Shown here: one piece after another, positions 31,513 through 42,364 of the stretch | Layout: the number at the start of each line of letters is the position of its first letter | Position numbering within the stretch: position 1 is the stretch's first letter | Assembly: GCA_030220185.1 (NCBI GenBank) | Contig: JASPKZ010007425.1 | Coordinates: 496,001-560,000, forward strand | Reading direction: 5' to 3' | Length of the DNA: 64,000 nt | DNA from: Diploptera punctata | Taxonomy: Eukaryota; Arthropoda; Insecta; Blattodea; Blaberidae | The notes under the pieces: model-generated | What the model saw: the letters and a program-made list of their open reading frames with translations, nothing else | Databases searched by the model: none | What the model was told of the DNA's origin: nothing | Made by a program: the position numbers and the translations under genes

Positions 31513-31845
31513 ATCATTGTTATAATTCATATTAAACATGCAAACGTAAAATTGTTAATACTGTTGCGGATGCGATCAGAACTAAAAATAATGTAAGTTA
31601 TGACTTCAAATTATTTAATTTAAATAATCAAAATTTGCCTCATTCATAGTTGTATCCATGCTACATTTTTATATAAATATTGCCTAAGTCAAAAAGTAAG
31701 ATGGCCTAAGGGAGATTTATACATTTTAGACCATAGAAATGAAATTAATTATTTACTATTAACATGCATTTTAATGTTTGTTTCCGAGATTTATACAGGG
31801 TAAATTTTAATTTCACCGCCAAACTGCAGGGACTGATTCCTGATT
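31513..31845. other. unassigned AT-rich spacer
   Basis: No recognised signal. Confidence 0.35.
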
Positions 31846-31849
31846 GGAA

Positions 31850-32190
31850 TTGAAGGAAAAAATTACCTATGAATAAGTGTCCATAAATGCATCGTTGCCA
31901 CGGTAGATGGCACTGACGAATGGCATTATTCTCTCGGCTCTGTTTCGTGGCTTGCTAGATCACCGAACTTAAACCCCTGGTTTTATCTGTGGGGGCATCT
32001 GAAAAGCATTGTGTATGGTGAACCATTTCCTGATTGTGCATACCCTTCAACAGTGTATCCACGTCGCCTGCGACGCTATGCGGAGAGAGGCCCGAACATG
32101 CGAAAGAATGAGACAATCCATGATATGATGTGTGAACTCGTGCATTGCATCTCATGCAGGCCGCTTTGAACATCTGTTGTGACGTGGATG
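31850..32190 (+). pseudogene. Tc1/mariner-type transposase C-terminal relic
   Basis: The + strand reads ARSPNLNPWFYLWGHLKSIV near 31945-32010, the RSPDLNP...LWGHLK catalytic-end pattern of IS630/Tc1/mariner transposases. Degraded ERGPNMRKNETIHD and CELVHCISCRPL segments follow. The catalytic aspartate or glutamate after the PDLNP region cannot be confirmed, and the N-terminal half is missing. Confidence 0.7.
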
Positions 32191-33384
32191 CGATTATGCT
32201 ATGTACTGTGTGCCGTTGTACCCATATCGTTCATTTCCAAACACATGTTTTTAGGACATTTTTTCCTTCATTTCGAGTCAGGAATCAGTTCTTGAAGTTT
32301 GTCGATGTAATTATCGTTCTCTCTGTATTGGCCTATATACTTTTTAACTGTTATGTTAATGAAAGTGAGTCTACAATACACATCCCTTTATACTGTGAAT
32401 TATTAATTTAATAATGATATTTTTTTTTAATGCGTTTCAGTTTCTAGCTTTGTGGTTAAACATAAACTCTATCACCAAATAAATAATTTAAAAGTCTATT
32501 TCCTTATTATTTTTTATTTTTGAGATGTTTTTGCCGGCCTCAATTATATTTAAATGAAGCTACAGATATAGCCAATTTTCAAATACTTTGATGTCCTGAA
32601 CAATATTTAGAAAATTTGAGTTATTGAAAATAATACTAAGTTGTAATTCTTTCTCTCATATTCATATTAATCAATTAATGTATTACGAAAACCAATCTCA
32701 AGTGCAAAGAATAGATTGTATTATGATGAGGCGGCTTCATTTTGAAGACTAAATAAATCCGAAAAAAAACTATGTGTAATGAAGAATTATAGTTTTCATC
32801 CTTAATTACTCGAGTCTCCAAGTTACTTCTCCAATTATCGTGAGAGTTAATACCGTGGGGTAACACTTTGTGGTCGTCATGCTTGGAAAGATATTATCTT
32901 ATCCGTGTCCCCGTTAAACTTATCACCTGGAATACCAAATTTTGCCAACACCAGGAACAAAAGACACTTTTTTCTGATGTTTAAAGATGGTCAACACTTA
33001 AGTGTGAAATGAAACGTTAAACTGACAATAATTATATATTTAAAAAAAAACTGCAGAAGAAAATCCATATACATTTATTTCAAAAGCATCTTATTTTAAA
33101 GTGTGACGTATATTAGTCTACAGTTTAAATATTAAGGAAAAGTTTTAATTTCAAAATAAAAAAAAATCATGCATACTAAAATATTGTTTGCATGAGTTGC
33201 CTCACTTTCTGTGTAGGATTTTTGGATCATACCTGAAGGATACATAATAAAATTGAATATGGAATATCAATTAAATCACGTAACATTTACGGATTTATTC
33301 TTATCGTGACATAGAATAAGTGGAATCTAGCTATCTAAATTTATTAAATAATGGGCACCTTACTTATAAAATGTTTGGGTATAC
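32191..33384. other. unassigned AT-rich region
   Basis: About 1.2 kb with no recognised gene, RNA or repeat. Confidence 0.4.
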
Positions 33385-33417
33385 AATGACGACACGACAG
33401 AATAAGACCCAATGTGT
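33385..33417 (-). mobile_element. left remnant of the mariner derivative split by LINE E
   Basis: CAATGACGACACGACAGAAT and AAGACCCAATGTGTAT match the terminal inverted region of the 41505-42364 element. With 34471-35158 it rebuilds one foldback element interrupted by LINE E. Its outer terminal repeat is missing. Confidence 0.6.
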
Positions 33418-34470
33418 ATTAGATTAGATTATATTAGATTTATTTAGCCTGGTGGAGTTAAGGCCATGTGGCCTTCTCTTCCACTCACCAGGACAAACAT
33501 ATATTACATCAGAATATAATAATCTTAATTAACTCTAATATTAAACATTAAGTAAAAATTTGATCAAAAGATAATATCTAATATATTACGATCTATAATA
33601 CAACCAGTTAATATTAGTTAAAATTAAGACTAAAACTAATAATAAAATGTATACAAGCAAGGCATATTAAATTGTCCCTGTCTAGTGTATATAAAAAACA
33701 AAGGAAAATAATGAGATATAGAAAACTAATTTTACGATTATATAATATTTAAAACAAAACAAATAAAAATATTTGTTATTCTTAATATTATTTTCATAAA
33801 TAATTAAATATATTAATATTTCTAAAAGAATATTATCAGTGAGGTGTATAAGTTAGTTTCTTATTAAATAATTCTTTAGTTTGTTATTGAAGGATGTTAT
33901 AGTTTGACAGTCTCTGACATAGGACGGAAGGGAATTCCATGTTTTGGTAAGTGAGACCGTAAAAGATAATGAATAATATACAGTGTGATGAGGAGGGATA
34001 TAAAGTACAATGTGCTGATGAGATCGAGTGTCAAGATTATGTGTGTCGGATAGCCTGATGAAGCGGCGTGATAAATAATTAGGCGATGATGTGTGAAGTA
34101 TTTTATAGAGAAGGGATAAGGAATGGACAGTTCTACGATCTCTTAGACGAAGCCACGATAATTCTTCCAGGGACGGTGTAACATGGTCAATATTGCGAAT
34201 ACCACAAATAAAACGTGCGCAAGAATTATGAACACGTTGAAGACTTTGAGTGGAAATAATATTTAAGTCTGTAAAAAGAGTGTCACAATAATCAAAATGG
34301 GGCATTGCAAGTGTTTCTACTAACATTTTCCTAAGGGCGAATGGGAAACAATTTCGTACACGATCTAATGAATGTATTATTGAGAAGACTGTTTTGCATA
34401 TATGGTTTATTTGTGTATTCCAATTTAAGTTTTGTCAATAAATACTCCTAGAATTTTTACTGTCTCACTT
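33418..34470 (-). mobile_element. LINE E, 5'-truncated, nested in a mariner derivative
   Basis: The 3' end is TAGATTAGATTATATTAGAT-type repeats, followed inward by a hairpin at 33448-33493 (CCTGGTG...CACCAGG outside, AAGGCCA/TGGCCTT inside). Non-coding sequence leads to the C-terminal frame at 34326-33853. The coding relic continues to SETVKILGVFID at the 5' edge (about 34460-34430). The element begins exactly where mariner-derivative sequence stops. Same family as 47274-48265. Confidence 0.85.
33853..34326 (-). CDS. LINE E reverse transcriptase protein, C-terminal 157 residues
   Basis: An open frame carrying the region after the RT core: MPHFDYCDTLFTDLN, SLQRVHNSCARFICGIR, SLEELSWLRLRDRRTVHSLS and ending FNNKLKNYLIRN. 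This is the typical C-terminal part of CR1/Jockey-group LINE proteins. Its exact role in those proteins is not defined. The frame upstream is broken near 34435 and the RT core is lost by truncation, so it is a partial gene. Compare the 47823-48254 copy, which has a frameshift near its end. Confidence 0.8.
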   Translation of the reverse strand: MLVETLAMPHFDYCDTLFTDLNIISTQSLQRVHNSCARFICGIRNIDHVTPSLEELSWLRLRDRRTVHSLSLLYKILHTSSPNYLSRRFIRLSDTHNLDTRSHQHIVLYIPPHHTVYYSLSFTVSLTKTWNSLPSYVRDCQTITSFNNKLKNYLIRN

Positions 34471-35158
34471 ATGCTGAGTCTGGTAAATCACCAGTACCCC
34501 CATATCCTGACGTTATGGCGGTTAACATGTCCAAAAACAAAGAAAGTCGCTTCATCAGGGAACATCTCCCTCTGCAGGTACTCATTGTCTTCGTCAATTG
34601 CGTTCAGCATGAATCAGCAAATTCAGCACGTCGAGGGAAGTCACTTGATAGCAATGCTTGCATAATTTGCACTTTATAGTCCTGAAGGTGTAGCCGCTTA
34701 TGGAGGACTTTATTAATGATTAATTTTGGTAAATATAGTTCCCATGAAGCTTGACGAACCAAATTTTGAGGTCTGAGTTGAAATGAAAGTTGCCCATTGT
34801 CGATATTTTCTTGGCTCACACCTGGTCGTCCACTCCGCGGAAGTCCATTTCACTGCCAGTCGCTAGAAAGTTCTCGGCCCAAATAATTATGAATGTTGTG
34901 GATGGAAGATTTCTTTCACATTGCCGGTGGAAATTTCGCTGAACAGTTACTGGTGATTTACCAGACTCAGCGTATGACCATACACATTGGGTGTTTTCCT
35001 GAGGTGTCGTGATTGTCGTTTAAATCATAATCTGCAACAAATGTAAACAATACTTTGAGAGATGTAGAATATGTTGCAAAAAAAACTTATTTCTCAATCT
35101 CAAATATTTTACGAGCTAAGTTACATTGTTTTGGTAGCAGGGCTTTGTGAACATCCTG
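34471..35158 (-). mobile_element. foldback mariner derivative, interrupted by LINE E
   Basis: The right end is a terminal inverted repeat ending GGTAGCAGGGCTTTGTGAAC and ATCCTG next to TA at 35159-35160. Minus-strand transposase N-terminal relics follow (QENTQCVW, GKSPVTVQRNFHRQ). The left edge has GGGGGTACTGGTGATTTACC AGACTCAGCAT on the minus strand, a junction where the sequence turns back into an inverted copy of its own 5' end. The same junction occurs at 42152-42180. Confidence 0.85.
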
Positions 35159-35160
35159 TA

Positions 35161-35184
35161 CATACACACACACACACACACACA

Positions 35185-35226
<42 letters not shown>

Positions 35227-35235
35227 CATACATTA
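35161..35235. repeat. (AC)n(AT)n microsatellite
   Basis: ACAC repeats at 35163-35184 followed by AT repeats at 35190-35221 between two mariner-type elements. Confidence 0.95.
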
Positions 35236-35237
35236 TA

Positions 35238-35792
35238 CATGATGTCCCCAACTTTTAGGGTCAAGATTATACAGACGATAGAGAATTCTATTTGGAGCAT
35301 TTTGACATAAGGGACCAGTGATCGGAAATGAATATTTTGGTTGCCACGCCATCTTAATGATCACTTGCAAGCTCCTTTTTTTTTACACTCATAACCAACA
35401 TAGAGCTGAGATAAATTGTTGAAAGTGGCGACCACGTGTCTCAATACAAACATTACAACGACGCATGACGTTTTGTCACACTCTCTCCAAAATATTGTGC
35501 ACAATGACAGTGGCAACTAGGACCCTAGCAGGAAGTTCCTCTTGAATTTCTAATCCAGTTTCATACATCACCGTCTCACGTGCCCCATAAGCAAAAAATT
35601 AAAAAAAATTGAAAGTGCCAGGCAGTTTGTTATGACAATTAAAACAATTTACAGAAAAGTCCCTCACACACTTTAAAGATGGCGTGGCGTCCAAAATATT
35701 AATTTCCAACCACTGATCCATTATGTCAAAATGCTCCAAATAGAGTCCTCTATCGTCTGTATAATATTGATCGTAAAGTTTGGGGACATGTG
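35238..35792 (-). mobile_element. TIR element with mariner-type transposase relic
   Basis: Inverted repeats of about 115 bp: GATGTCCCCAACTTTTAGGG at the left pairs with the complement of TAAAGTTTGGGGACATGTG at the right, and both contain TCTATTTGGAGCATTTTGAC. TA lies on both sides (35236-35237, 35793-35794). The minus strand in the middle reads HNILERVRQNVMRRCNVCIE and TRGRHFQQFI, the C-terminal end of a Tc1/mariner-superfamily transposase. It is a deletion derivative of 555 bp. Confidence 0.9.
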
Positions 35793-35794
35793 TA

Positions 35795-36800
35795 CATATG
35801 TCAGAATATATCCTAATTTTTAATATATGTGATCATATGTCTTGTATAATATTCATATTTAACTAATAGGAAATTAGTATTATTAATTTCAATATCTTGG
35901 TAATATAAATCCATAAGAATTTGCTCTGAAGAAAGAGAAAATTAATTAAATATCCATCACGTAGATTGAGCCAGGGAATTTGCGAAATAAAAATTTAAAA
36001 CGCTATAGTCCGAGCTCAGATATTCTTTTCATTTTGTATGTATAGCTAAGAAATATATAAAAAACATAAAGTAACATCTCTAAAATTAATGTTCCACATA
36101 CACAAGCAATGCATTTTTTCTATTAATAAAATTTCAAATCGCTAGAACGCTTTTTTTGATTACACTGGTATACACACAAAATCAATCAGAGTTAAAAATA
36201 GTTAATTCCTATTCATTCTGATGTGAAATTAACGAATATGATATTTAAAATATTAACTTACCTCTCAATCTCTTGAAAATCTGGAATTAGTTTTATGACA
36301 CAGAGAAATTTTGTAATGTCGTTAATTTTTTTCTTATTACAAATATATGTTGTCAACACTGAGTAAACCATCTTTTGTTCCTAGATAGACTATTTAGTCT
36401 CCTTAAATATCCATTGTTGTGTATAGAGAACATATCTGCTCTTCTTTCGCAGTAATGTTCAGTGTTTCAAGTTATATTTTCACAGGTAAAATATGTAATT
36501 ATACAACAAGCAAAATCTTAAATTATCTTCATGGATGCAAAAGATATATTCACAATGTAAATTTTCTGAAGCTAATTCATCTGGTACACATTTCAGATTA
36601 ATCCAACTTTAAGATGTCGCGAAAATGTGTTAACAGTGTGAACAACGATTGCTATGCGTGATGAAGTGACTTTTGTATCACAGAAACGTGCATTGACTTC
36701 ATTCATAAAGTCAGCATATTACCATTATGTTGTCTGTAAAATAGATGAGGACAAACCTTGGGCACCAAACATTTTGCTGTAATTTATGAGCAGTAAATCT
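35795..36800. other. unassigned AT-rich region
   Basis: About 1 kb. No recognised signal. The open frame 36419-36601 has no domain. Confidence 0.4.
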
Positions 36801-36810
36801 CCGTTGTTGG

Positions 36811-38290
36811 TTGAAGAAAACAGTAGTTCAATGCCTTTCGCCGCTCCCATGTCATAACGAGAACCTTCAAATCATATCCGTGGTCGTTATTTTTGCATGG
36901 TGCCTCCTATCAAACATGGAATGTCGAGAAAGAAAAAAGAGGACCATTACATATCCAACTTTGGCATCAGCTACAAGACCAGTAACACACGGAGAAGGTC
37001 TGCCTGTTCCTATCCCTCTGGAACATTATGTCCTAGAATCTGATGAAGCTGTGGTGGATGAATACAAACAACAACCGGAGTTCTTATTGCAAGATCCAGA
37101 TTATATGCAAGAATCAACCTTGCACAATAAGCCCCATAAAATATCTCAAGAAGAACTTAATGATTTAATTCGTGATTTGGAGTTACCAAAAAGCAAGACC
37201 GAACTTCTTGGCTCCAGACTTGAGCAGTGGTATCTTCTGAATAACAATGTGAAAGTAACTTTATATAGATACCGGGAAAGAGGCTTAATTCCATTCTTCG
37301 AAATAGGAAACAACCTTGTTGCCTACAATGATGTAAATGGTCGGATGGCATCTTTGAGAATGGAGCATAATATCCAAGACTGGAGACTTTTCTTTGACTC
37401 CTCTAAGTTAAGCCTGAAAGCTGTTTTGCAGCACAATGGAAACACATTGCCGTCTGTTCCTGTAGGTTACGCTGTACATATGAAGGGGGGCTATCAAAAT
37501 GTAAAATTGCTTCTTGAAAAAAATAAGTATGAAGTCCATGACTGACAGATGTGTGGTGATCTGAAGGTTATTGCCTCATACTCGGAATGCAATTAGGATA
37601 TACCAAGTATTGTTGCTTCCTTTGCGAGTGCGACAGTCGCGACAGGAAATTACACTATATACGAGAAATCTGGCCTCAATGGAAACTTACGGAGCCTGGT
37701 AAAAGTAATATACAATTACACTCTTAATTGCACGTGATAAATTGTTATTTCCACCTATACACATAAAGCTAGGCCTTATGAAGAATTTAGTGAAAGCGAT
37801 GAATGAAGGAGGAGAAGCTTTCAAGTATTTGAAGACAAAATTATAACACTTCAGTAATGCTAAGACCAAAGAGGGAATATTTGTTGGCCCGCAAATTCGA
37901 GAACTGTTTAGGGATGGAACATTTAACAGGATCATTGAAGGGAATGAGAAAGCAGCTTGGGAAGCCTTCAAAAATGTTGTTCACAATTACTTGGGAAATC
38001 AAAGAGCTCAAAATTACAATATAACTGTTAATGAGCTTCTTAGGCCATGCCAAGAGCTAGGTTGTAACATGCCACTAATGATCCAGTTTTTGCACTGAGA
38101 TCTCGACTTCTTTCCAAGCAATTGTGGCGCCTTGAGTAATGAGCACGGAGAGCGCTTCCATCAAGACATTTGGGCAATGGAAAGAAGCTATCAGGGCAAG
38201 TGGAACTTATCTATGCTTGCAGACTATTGTTGGCACGTCATGAGAGATGCCGCAGAAATAGACTACAAACGCAAACACAGACATATATAT
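36811..38290 (+). pseudogene. multi-copy uncharacterised protein family, broken copy
   Basis: The 244-codon frame 36811-37545 contains ELNDLIRDLELPKSKTELLG, SRLEQWYLL, DSSKLSLKAVLQHNGNTLPS and VPVGYAVHMKGGYQNVKLLL. After the stop, QMCGDLKVIA, LGYTKYCCFLCECDSRDRKL (other frame) and REIWPQWKLTEPG continue the same protein to about 37700. Then HIKLGLMKNFVKAM (37759 on), KEGIFVGPQIRELF, LGCNMPLMIQFLH, stop, DLDFFPSN, NEHGERFHQDIWAMERSYQG and LADYCWHVMRDA follow, to about 38280. I recall this domain order from many arthropod uncharacterised proteins, often in high copy. The biochemical function is unknown to me. At least two frameshifts and two internal stops make this a pseudogene. The likely original start is not certain. 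Confidence 0.75.
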
Positions 38291-38640
38291 ATAATTTTGA
38301 TCCAAGAACTAACACAACTATTCTGGTGTCATATTCTTATTCTTCAACCTAATTTGGTTAGAATATACTATTTCATAGAGGATAGAGACAATTTAATTTT
38401 TTGTAGACCACTGTTATATGCCTTTAATATTTATGGGCATATATTTTCATAAGATTTCTTATTACTACGGTCAAATAATCCTAATATTCTTTTTATTATG
38501 GATTTTATGAGAATAATAGGCGTACGTTTTTTATTTGGTTCATTGTGTATATGATGAATTGATGTACGATAATATGGTAAAGATAATTAATTTTTAAGCT
38601 AACTGTTGATCAAGAGGGATGGAATAATTAAATCTGAGAC
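38291..38640. other. unassigned AT-rich spacer
   Basis: No recognised signal. Confidence 0.35.
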
Positions 38641-39130
38641 GCGTGTGTATTTGAATATTTGGGACAGGAGAGAGAGAAAGAGAGAGAGGAAGATATAGAG
38701 AGGGCACAAATACAAGTTTTCCGATTCTGCGATGAAGGCGACTTTTTAACAGTGATTCAGGAGATCTAGCGACTTCCGATTTTCTGAAGAAGGTGGCGAA
38801 GCTTATATGACAGCTGCTATTACACAGAAGTTGGAAATCTAGACTCGCAATAGTAGAGAAAACTCTCGCCGCCAGCCCGACAGCAGAAACCCAAAGGCGA
38901 TTTCCACGCCTCAACACGAGTCTTGCATTAGGCGAGAAGAAAAGGATTGAGAGGGAGAGAGCGACAAGTCTCCCTCTGCTTTAATGCCCCCGTGGAATAT
39001 CCGAAAGCAGCTTGCATTATAGACTACGTAAGGGCTACCGATTCCAAGAGAGGGTATTAGCCTCCAACTCATCCACGTTTCCGACAACAAGTTGACATAA
39101 GTTAGTTCTAGGGGGAGGGTCATATGGATT
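38641..39130. other. GC-richer, GA-rich single-copy-looking segment
   Basis: Composition changes sharply here: GAGAGAGA stretches at 38669-38705 and GC-rich text such as CTCTCGCCGCCAGCCCGACA. There is no long frame with domain support on either strand. It could be a promoter-proximal or untranslated region, or an unknown repeat. Confidence 0.3.
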
Positions 39131-39232
39131 TGTAACGAGGGGTGACCAAGCTAACAAGTCTTTTATCTGTTGTTAGCTTTTAGTTACAATTGTTTTAAAG
39201 ATGATAACTCGACCTATTTTTGTAGTAATCTA

Positions 39233-39497
39233 TTTACTAACTAACTCACTGGCACTATCAAACCCGTAGGTTTATGACCGCGCAAACGTAAGTTCTCCAT
39301 ACATTCCTATTCTGAGCTAATGTTTTCCAATCATCCCCTGTATAAACTACTTCCCTCAATCATGGTACATGTTACTCTCCCACCTCATTCTTGATCTACC
39401 AACTGGGCATTTTTCCTCTGGTTTCCCTAAAAGAAGCTTCCATGCACGTCTTTCATTCCCCATTCGTGTCACATGCCCGGCCCATCGCAGTCTATTT
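39233..39497 (-). mobile_element. LINE A 3' end fragment
   Basis: ACTAACTAACTCACTGGCAC, CCCGTAGGTTTATGACCGCG and the following 230 bases match 14521-14780. Truncated at CCCATCGCAGTCTA. Confidence 0.85.
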
Positions 39498-40566
39498 TAG
39501 CAGATACTAATTGTTTTGGATTTTATTATTGTTTAATTTCCCATTCGAAAACCCACCCAATAAAAATAATTTGAAATGGATGATAATCCAGCAATTAATC
39601 TTGAATAAACAGTGTATTTATTTTTATGCTACAGTAATTATGTTTTGCAGAAATCACCTACGGTAAATTTGCTTATTCGACTAATTTTTTTTAATTCTTG
39701 TTTTCGGGATATCGATTTCACACCTTCTTCACTCTATGTGGTGGACGAAACGGAGTCTGTGCTGATTATTTCGAGATTTCTCCCGTTTTCCCTGCAACAT
39801 ATTTCATTCCATACTTTACACTCATCTCTTTCATTTCGTTACATTTCATTTCATCTGCCCGTGTAATATTGGGTCAGGCATGGTCGGCCGGCATCGTTGT
39901 TATTCACATACCTCCAATATAAAGAGATTCATCGCGTCTCATCCCTCGACATAGTCCTGTGTCGGACACGAGCTGAGGAGGTTTTTGATGCTCTAGAATC
40001 CCAAATTTTGTAGGACTTGCTGTGCCATGGAATTTACAACATAATATCGTGAACAGGCTGTCTTTAATATTCGTGAAATGATGGTATTATAGTTCGTTTA
40101 AATAATAAAATATAAATATAATTTTAAAATTGATTAACGAATATTATCATCTGATTTTTAGACAAAGTGTTTATAAATTAATTTGATTGTATTAAGTTAA
40201 TAAAATTGTTATTAAATTAATAAGCCTGTAAGAAGATAACTGTAGAAGTTTAATGTGCTTCTTTAAGAAATCATGTTAAATGCCTGTAATTTAATGATGC
40301 CAATCATTATAATAAATAGGACCAATAAATAATGTAAAACTTTAATTATGGTCACTGAACACACATGGTTTTTGCGTTGAATAAATAACAAACGCTTAGG
40401 CCTCCAGTTGAAATATATGACACTGAAATCATAAATATCATGAAATACTCCGAACATTTTCACTGAAAAAATGTATTGCGTTCACTAAAGTATTTATATT
40501 TATGTTTACATCTACCAATTCTTTACTCCAATTTTATACCTAGATGCTCGAATATCATTGGTCATA
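39498..40566. other. unassigned AT-rich region
   Basis: About 1 kb. No recognised coding or repeat signal. Confidence 0.4.
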
Positions 40567-40568
40567 TA

Positions 40569-41113
40569 CAGGGGGATTCACAATAAGTATAACATACTTC
40601 TAGAGGTTACGTAACAGCTAAAGTTTTGATGAGGAACGCTTGTACGGAAACGTACCATTTTGATGTAAAATAAGTTGAAGATCGAAACATAATGGGCTGA
40701 TGTCGTGTGTCTTGTGTTTCAGAATACGTATTACAGACTTCTATGAGTTGTATTACACATATCGAGTCGACGAAGATCTTCTTACACGAATTTTGGCTGC
40801 AGCAGAAATTATTGAGCATACGCCAGGCCCTTAAGGATATGTGTATGAAAACATGCGTCGCAGGTACACTTTGTACAACGAACAACAGGGTCGCCACATG
40901 AAACCACACTTGTAATACAACCCCTAAAAGTCTGTAATACTTATTCTGAAACGCAAGACACGCGATACAAGCCCATTGTGTTCCGATTTTCAAACTTATT
41001 TTACTTCAAAATGGTAGCCAACGTTCCGGACATTTGTTCTTTATCAAAACGTTATCTACTAAGTCCCCTCTACAATCCCCGGAAGTCTGTAATACTTTTT
41101 GTAAATCACCCTG
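40569..41113. mobile_element. TIR element with inverted repeats of about 170 bp
   Basis: The left end CAGGGGGATTCACAATAAGT and the right end (complement CAGGGTGATTTACAAAAAGT) are inverted repeats extending about 170 bp with small gaps. Both contain ACCATTTTGA and TTTCAGAATA/GTATTAC. TA flanks both sides (40567-40568, 41114-41115). The centre of about 200 bp has weak coding traces only. It fits a non-autonomous Tc1/mariner-superfamily element. Confidence 0.85.
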
Positions 41114-41319
41114 TATATTGAAGACTCTTTGGATGTATACCAGTCAGTATGTTATGTATATATTTTATCCATAATTCACGTGTCTTGTGCATTTTCAACT
41201 AATACTAAATTAAAATAAATATATGATTAAATGTATGATGATAATACAATTTAAGGTAATCAGGAGTTTAACATGAAAACTGAGGGTAAAACTTAATATA
41301 AGCCCTAGTTAGTGCGGTG

Positions 41320-41398
41320 GCGCGTGGATTTGAACTCAGGACCTTCAGATGTCTATTTTAAAAGGCTACCGTCTGAGCTAACTCGTTAGATAATTCTA
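41320..41398 (-). repeat. tRNA-like SINE head fragment
   Basis: The minus strand has GTTAGCTCAGACGGTAGCCT (A-box region) and CCTGAGTTCAAATCCACGCG (B-box). The SINE body is not recognisable. It could be a tRNA pseudogene. Confidence 0.5.
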
Positions 41399-41504
41399 CT
41401 TAGTATTATGATTAAATGTTGACATAAATATATTTTATTCATTATTTGAACTGCAAAATATTGTTCTTATAACTTTCATATTCACTTAAATTAACAGATC
41501 TGTA

Positions 41505-42364
41505 CAGGTGTCCACAAAGTCCTGCTACCAAAACAATGTAACGTAGCTCGTAAACTATTTGAGATAGAGACATGCGATTGTTAGCAACGTATTCTACATC
41601 TCTCAAAGTTTTGTTTACATTTGTGCAGATTGTGATTTAAACGACAATGACGAGACCACAGGAAAAGGCCCAATGTGTAATGATTCTATGGTGAGTCTGG
41701 TAAATCAGCAGTAACCGTTCAGCGAAATTTTCTCCGGCAATATGGAAGAGATCCTCCATTCACATCATCCAAAATTCGATGGGCCGAGAAATTTATAGCG
41801 ATTGGCAGTGTAATGGACTTGCCATGGAGTGGATGACCAGGTGTGAGGCAAGAAACAATGGATAATGGGCAACTTTCATTTCAACTAAGACCTCAAAAAT
41901 CGATTCATCATGCTTCACGGGAAATGCATTTGCCAAAATCTACCATCTATAAAGTTCTCCATAAGCGGTTGCAAATTACGCCAGCGTCACTGACAACTGA
42001 CTTCCCTTGGCGTGCGGAATTTGTTGATTCCATGCTGAATGCAATTGACGACGACAATGAGTACCTGTTATTGTACTGCAAGGTGATGTTCTCTGATGAA
42101 GCTAGTTTCTTTGTGTCTAGACATGTTAACCGCCATGATATTCTGATATGGGGGTACTGGTGATTTACCAGACTCAGCATACCACCATACACATTGGGCA
42201 TTTTCCTGTGGTGTCGTCACTGTCGTTTAAATCGCAATCTGCAACAAATGTAAACAAAACTTTGAGAGATGTAGAATATGTTGCAAAACACCGCAAGTCT
42301 CTATGTCAAATAGTTTACGAGCTAAGTTACATTGTTTCGGTAGCAGGACTTTGTCGACACACTG
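41505..42364 (+). mobile_element. foldback mariner derivative, 860 bp, TA target duplication
   Basis: The left terminal region 41505-41710 is repeated inverted at 42155-42364: TCCACAAAGTCCTGCTACC, ACAATGTAAC and TTGTTTACATTTG occur in both, and TA flanks both ends (41503-41504, 42365-42366). Between them is a transposase relic. The inverted copy replaces the true 3' half of the transposon, so the element has kept both ends but lost most of the catalytic domain. The 34471-35158 element has the same internal junction. Confidence 0.9.
41650..42163 (+). pseudogene. mariner-type transposase N-terminal half
   Basis: With frame changes it reads MTRPQEKAQCVMI, SGKSAVTVQRNFLRQYGRDP and WAEKFIAIGSVMD (helix-turn-helix region). 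In the open stretch 41843-42163 it reads QLSFQLRPQKSIHHASREMH, LPKSTIYKVLHKRLQ and YCKVMFSDEASFFVSRHVNR. FSDEASF contains the first catalytic aspartate of the DDE/D triad in this superfamily. The frame ends at ILIWGYW, exactly where the inverted terminal sequence starts. The rest of the catalytic core is absent. Confidence 0.85.

Noticed and set aside
39612..39922. Two overlapping hydrophobic frames
   Set aside because: AT-rich chance frames without domain, splice context or second copy.
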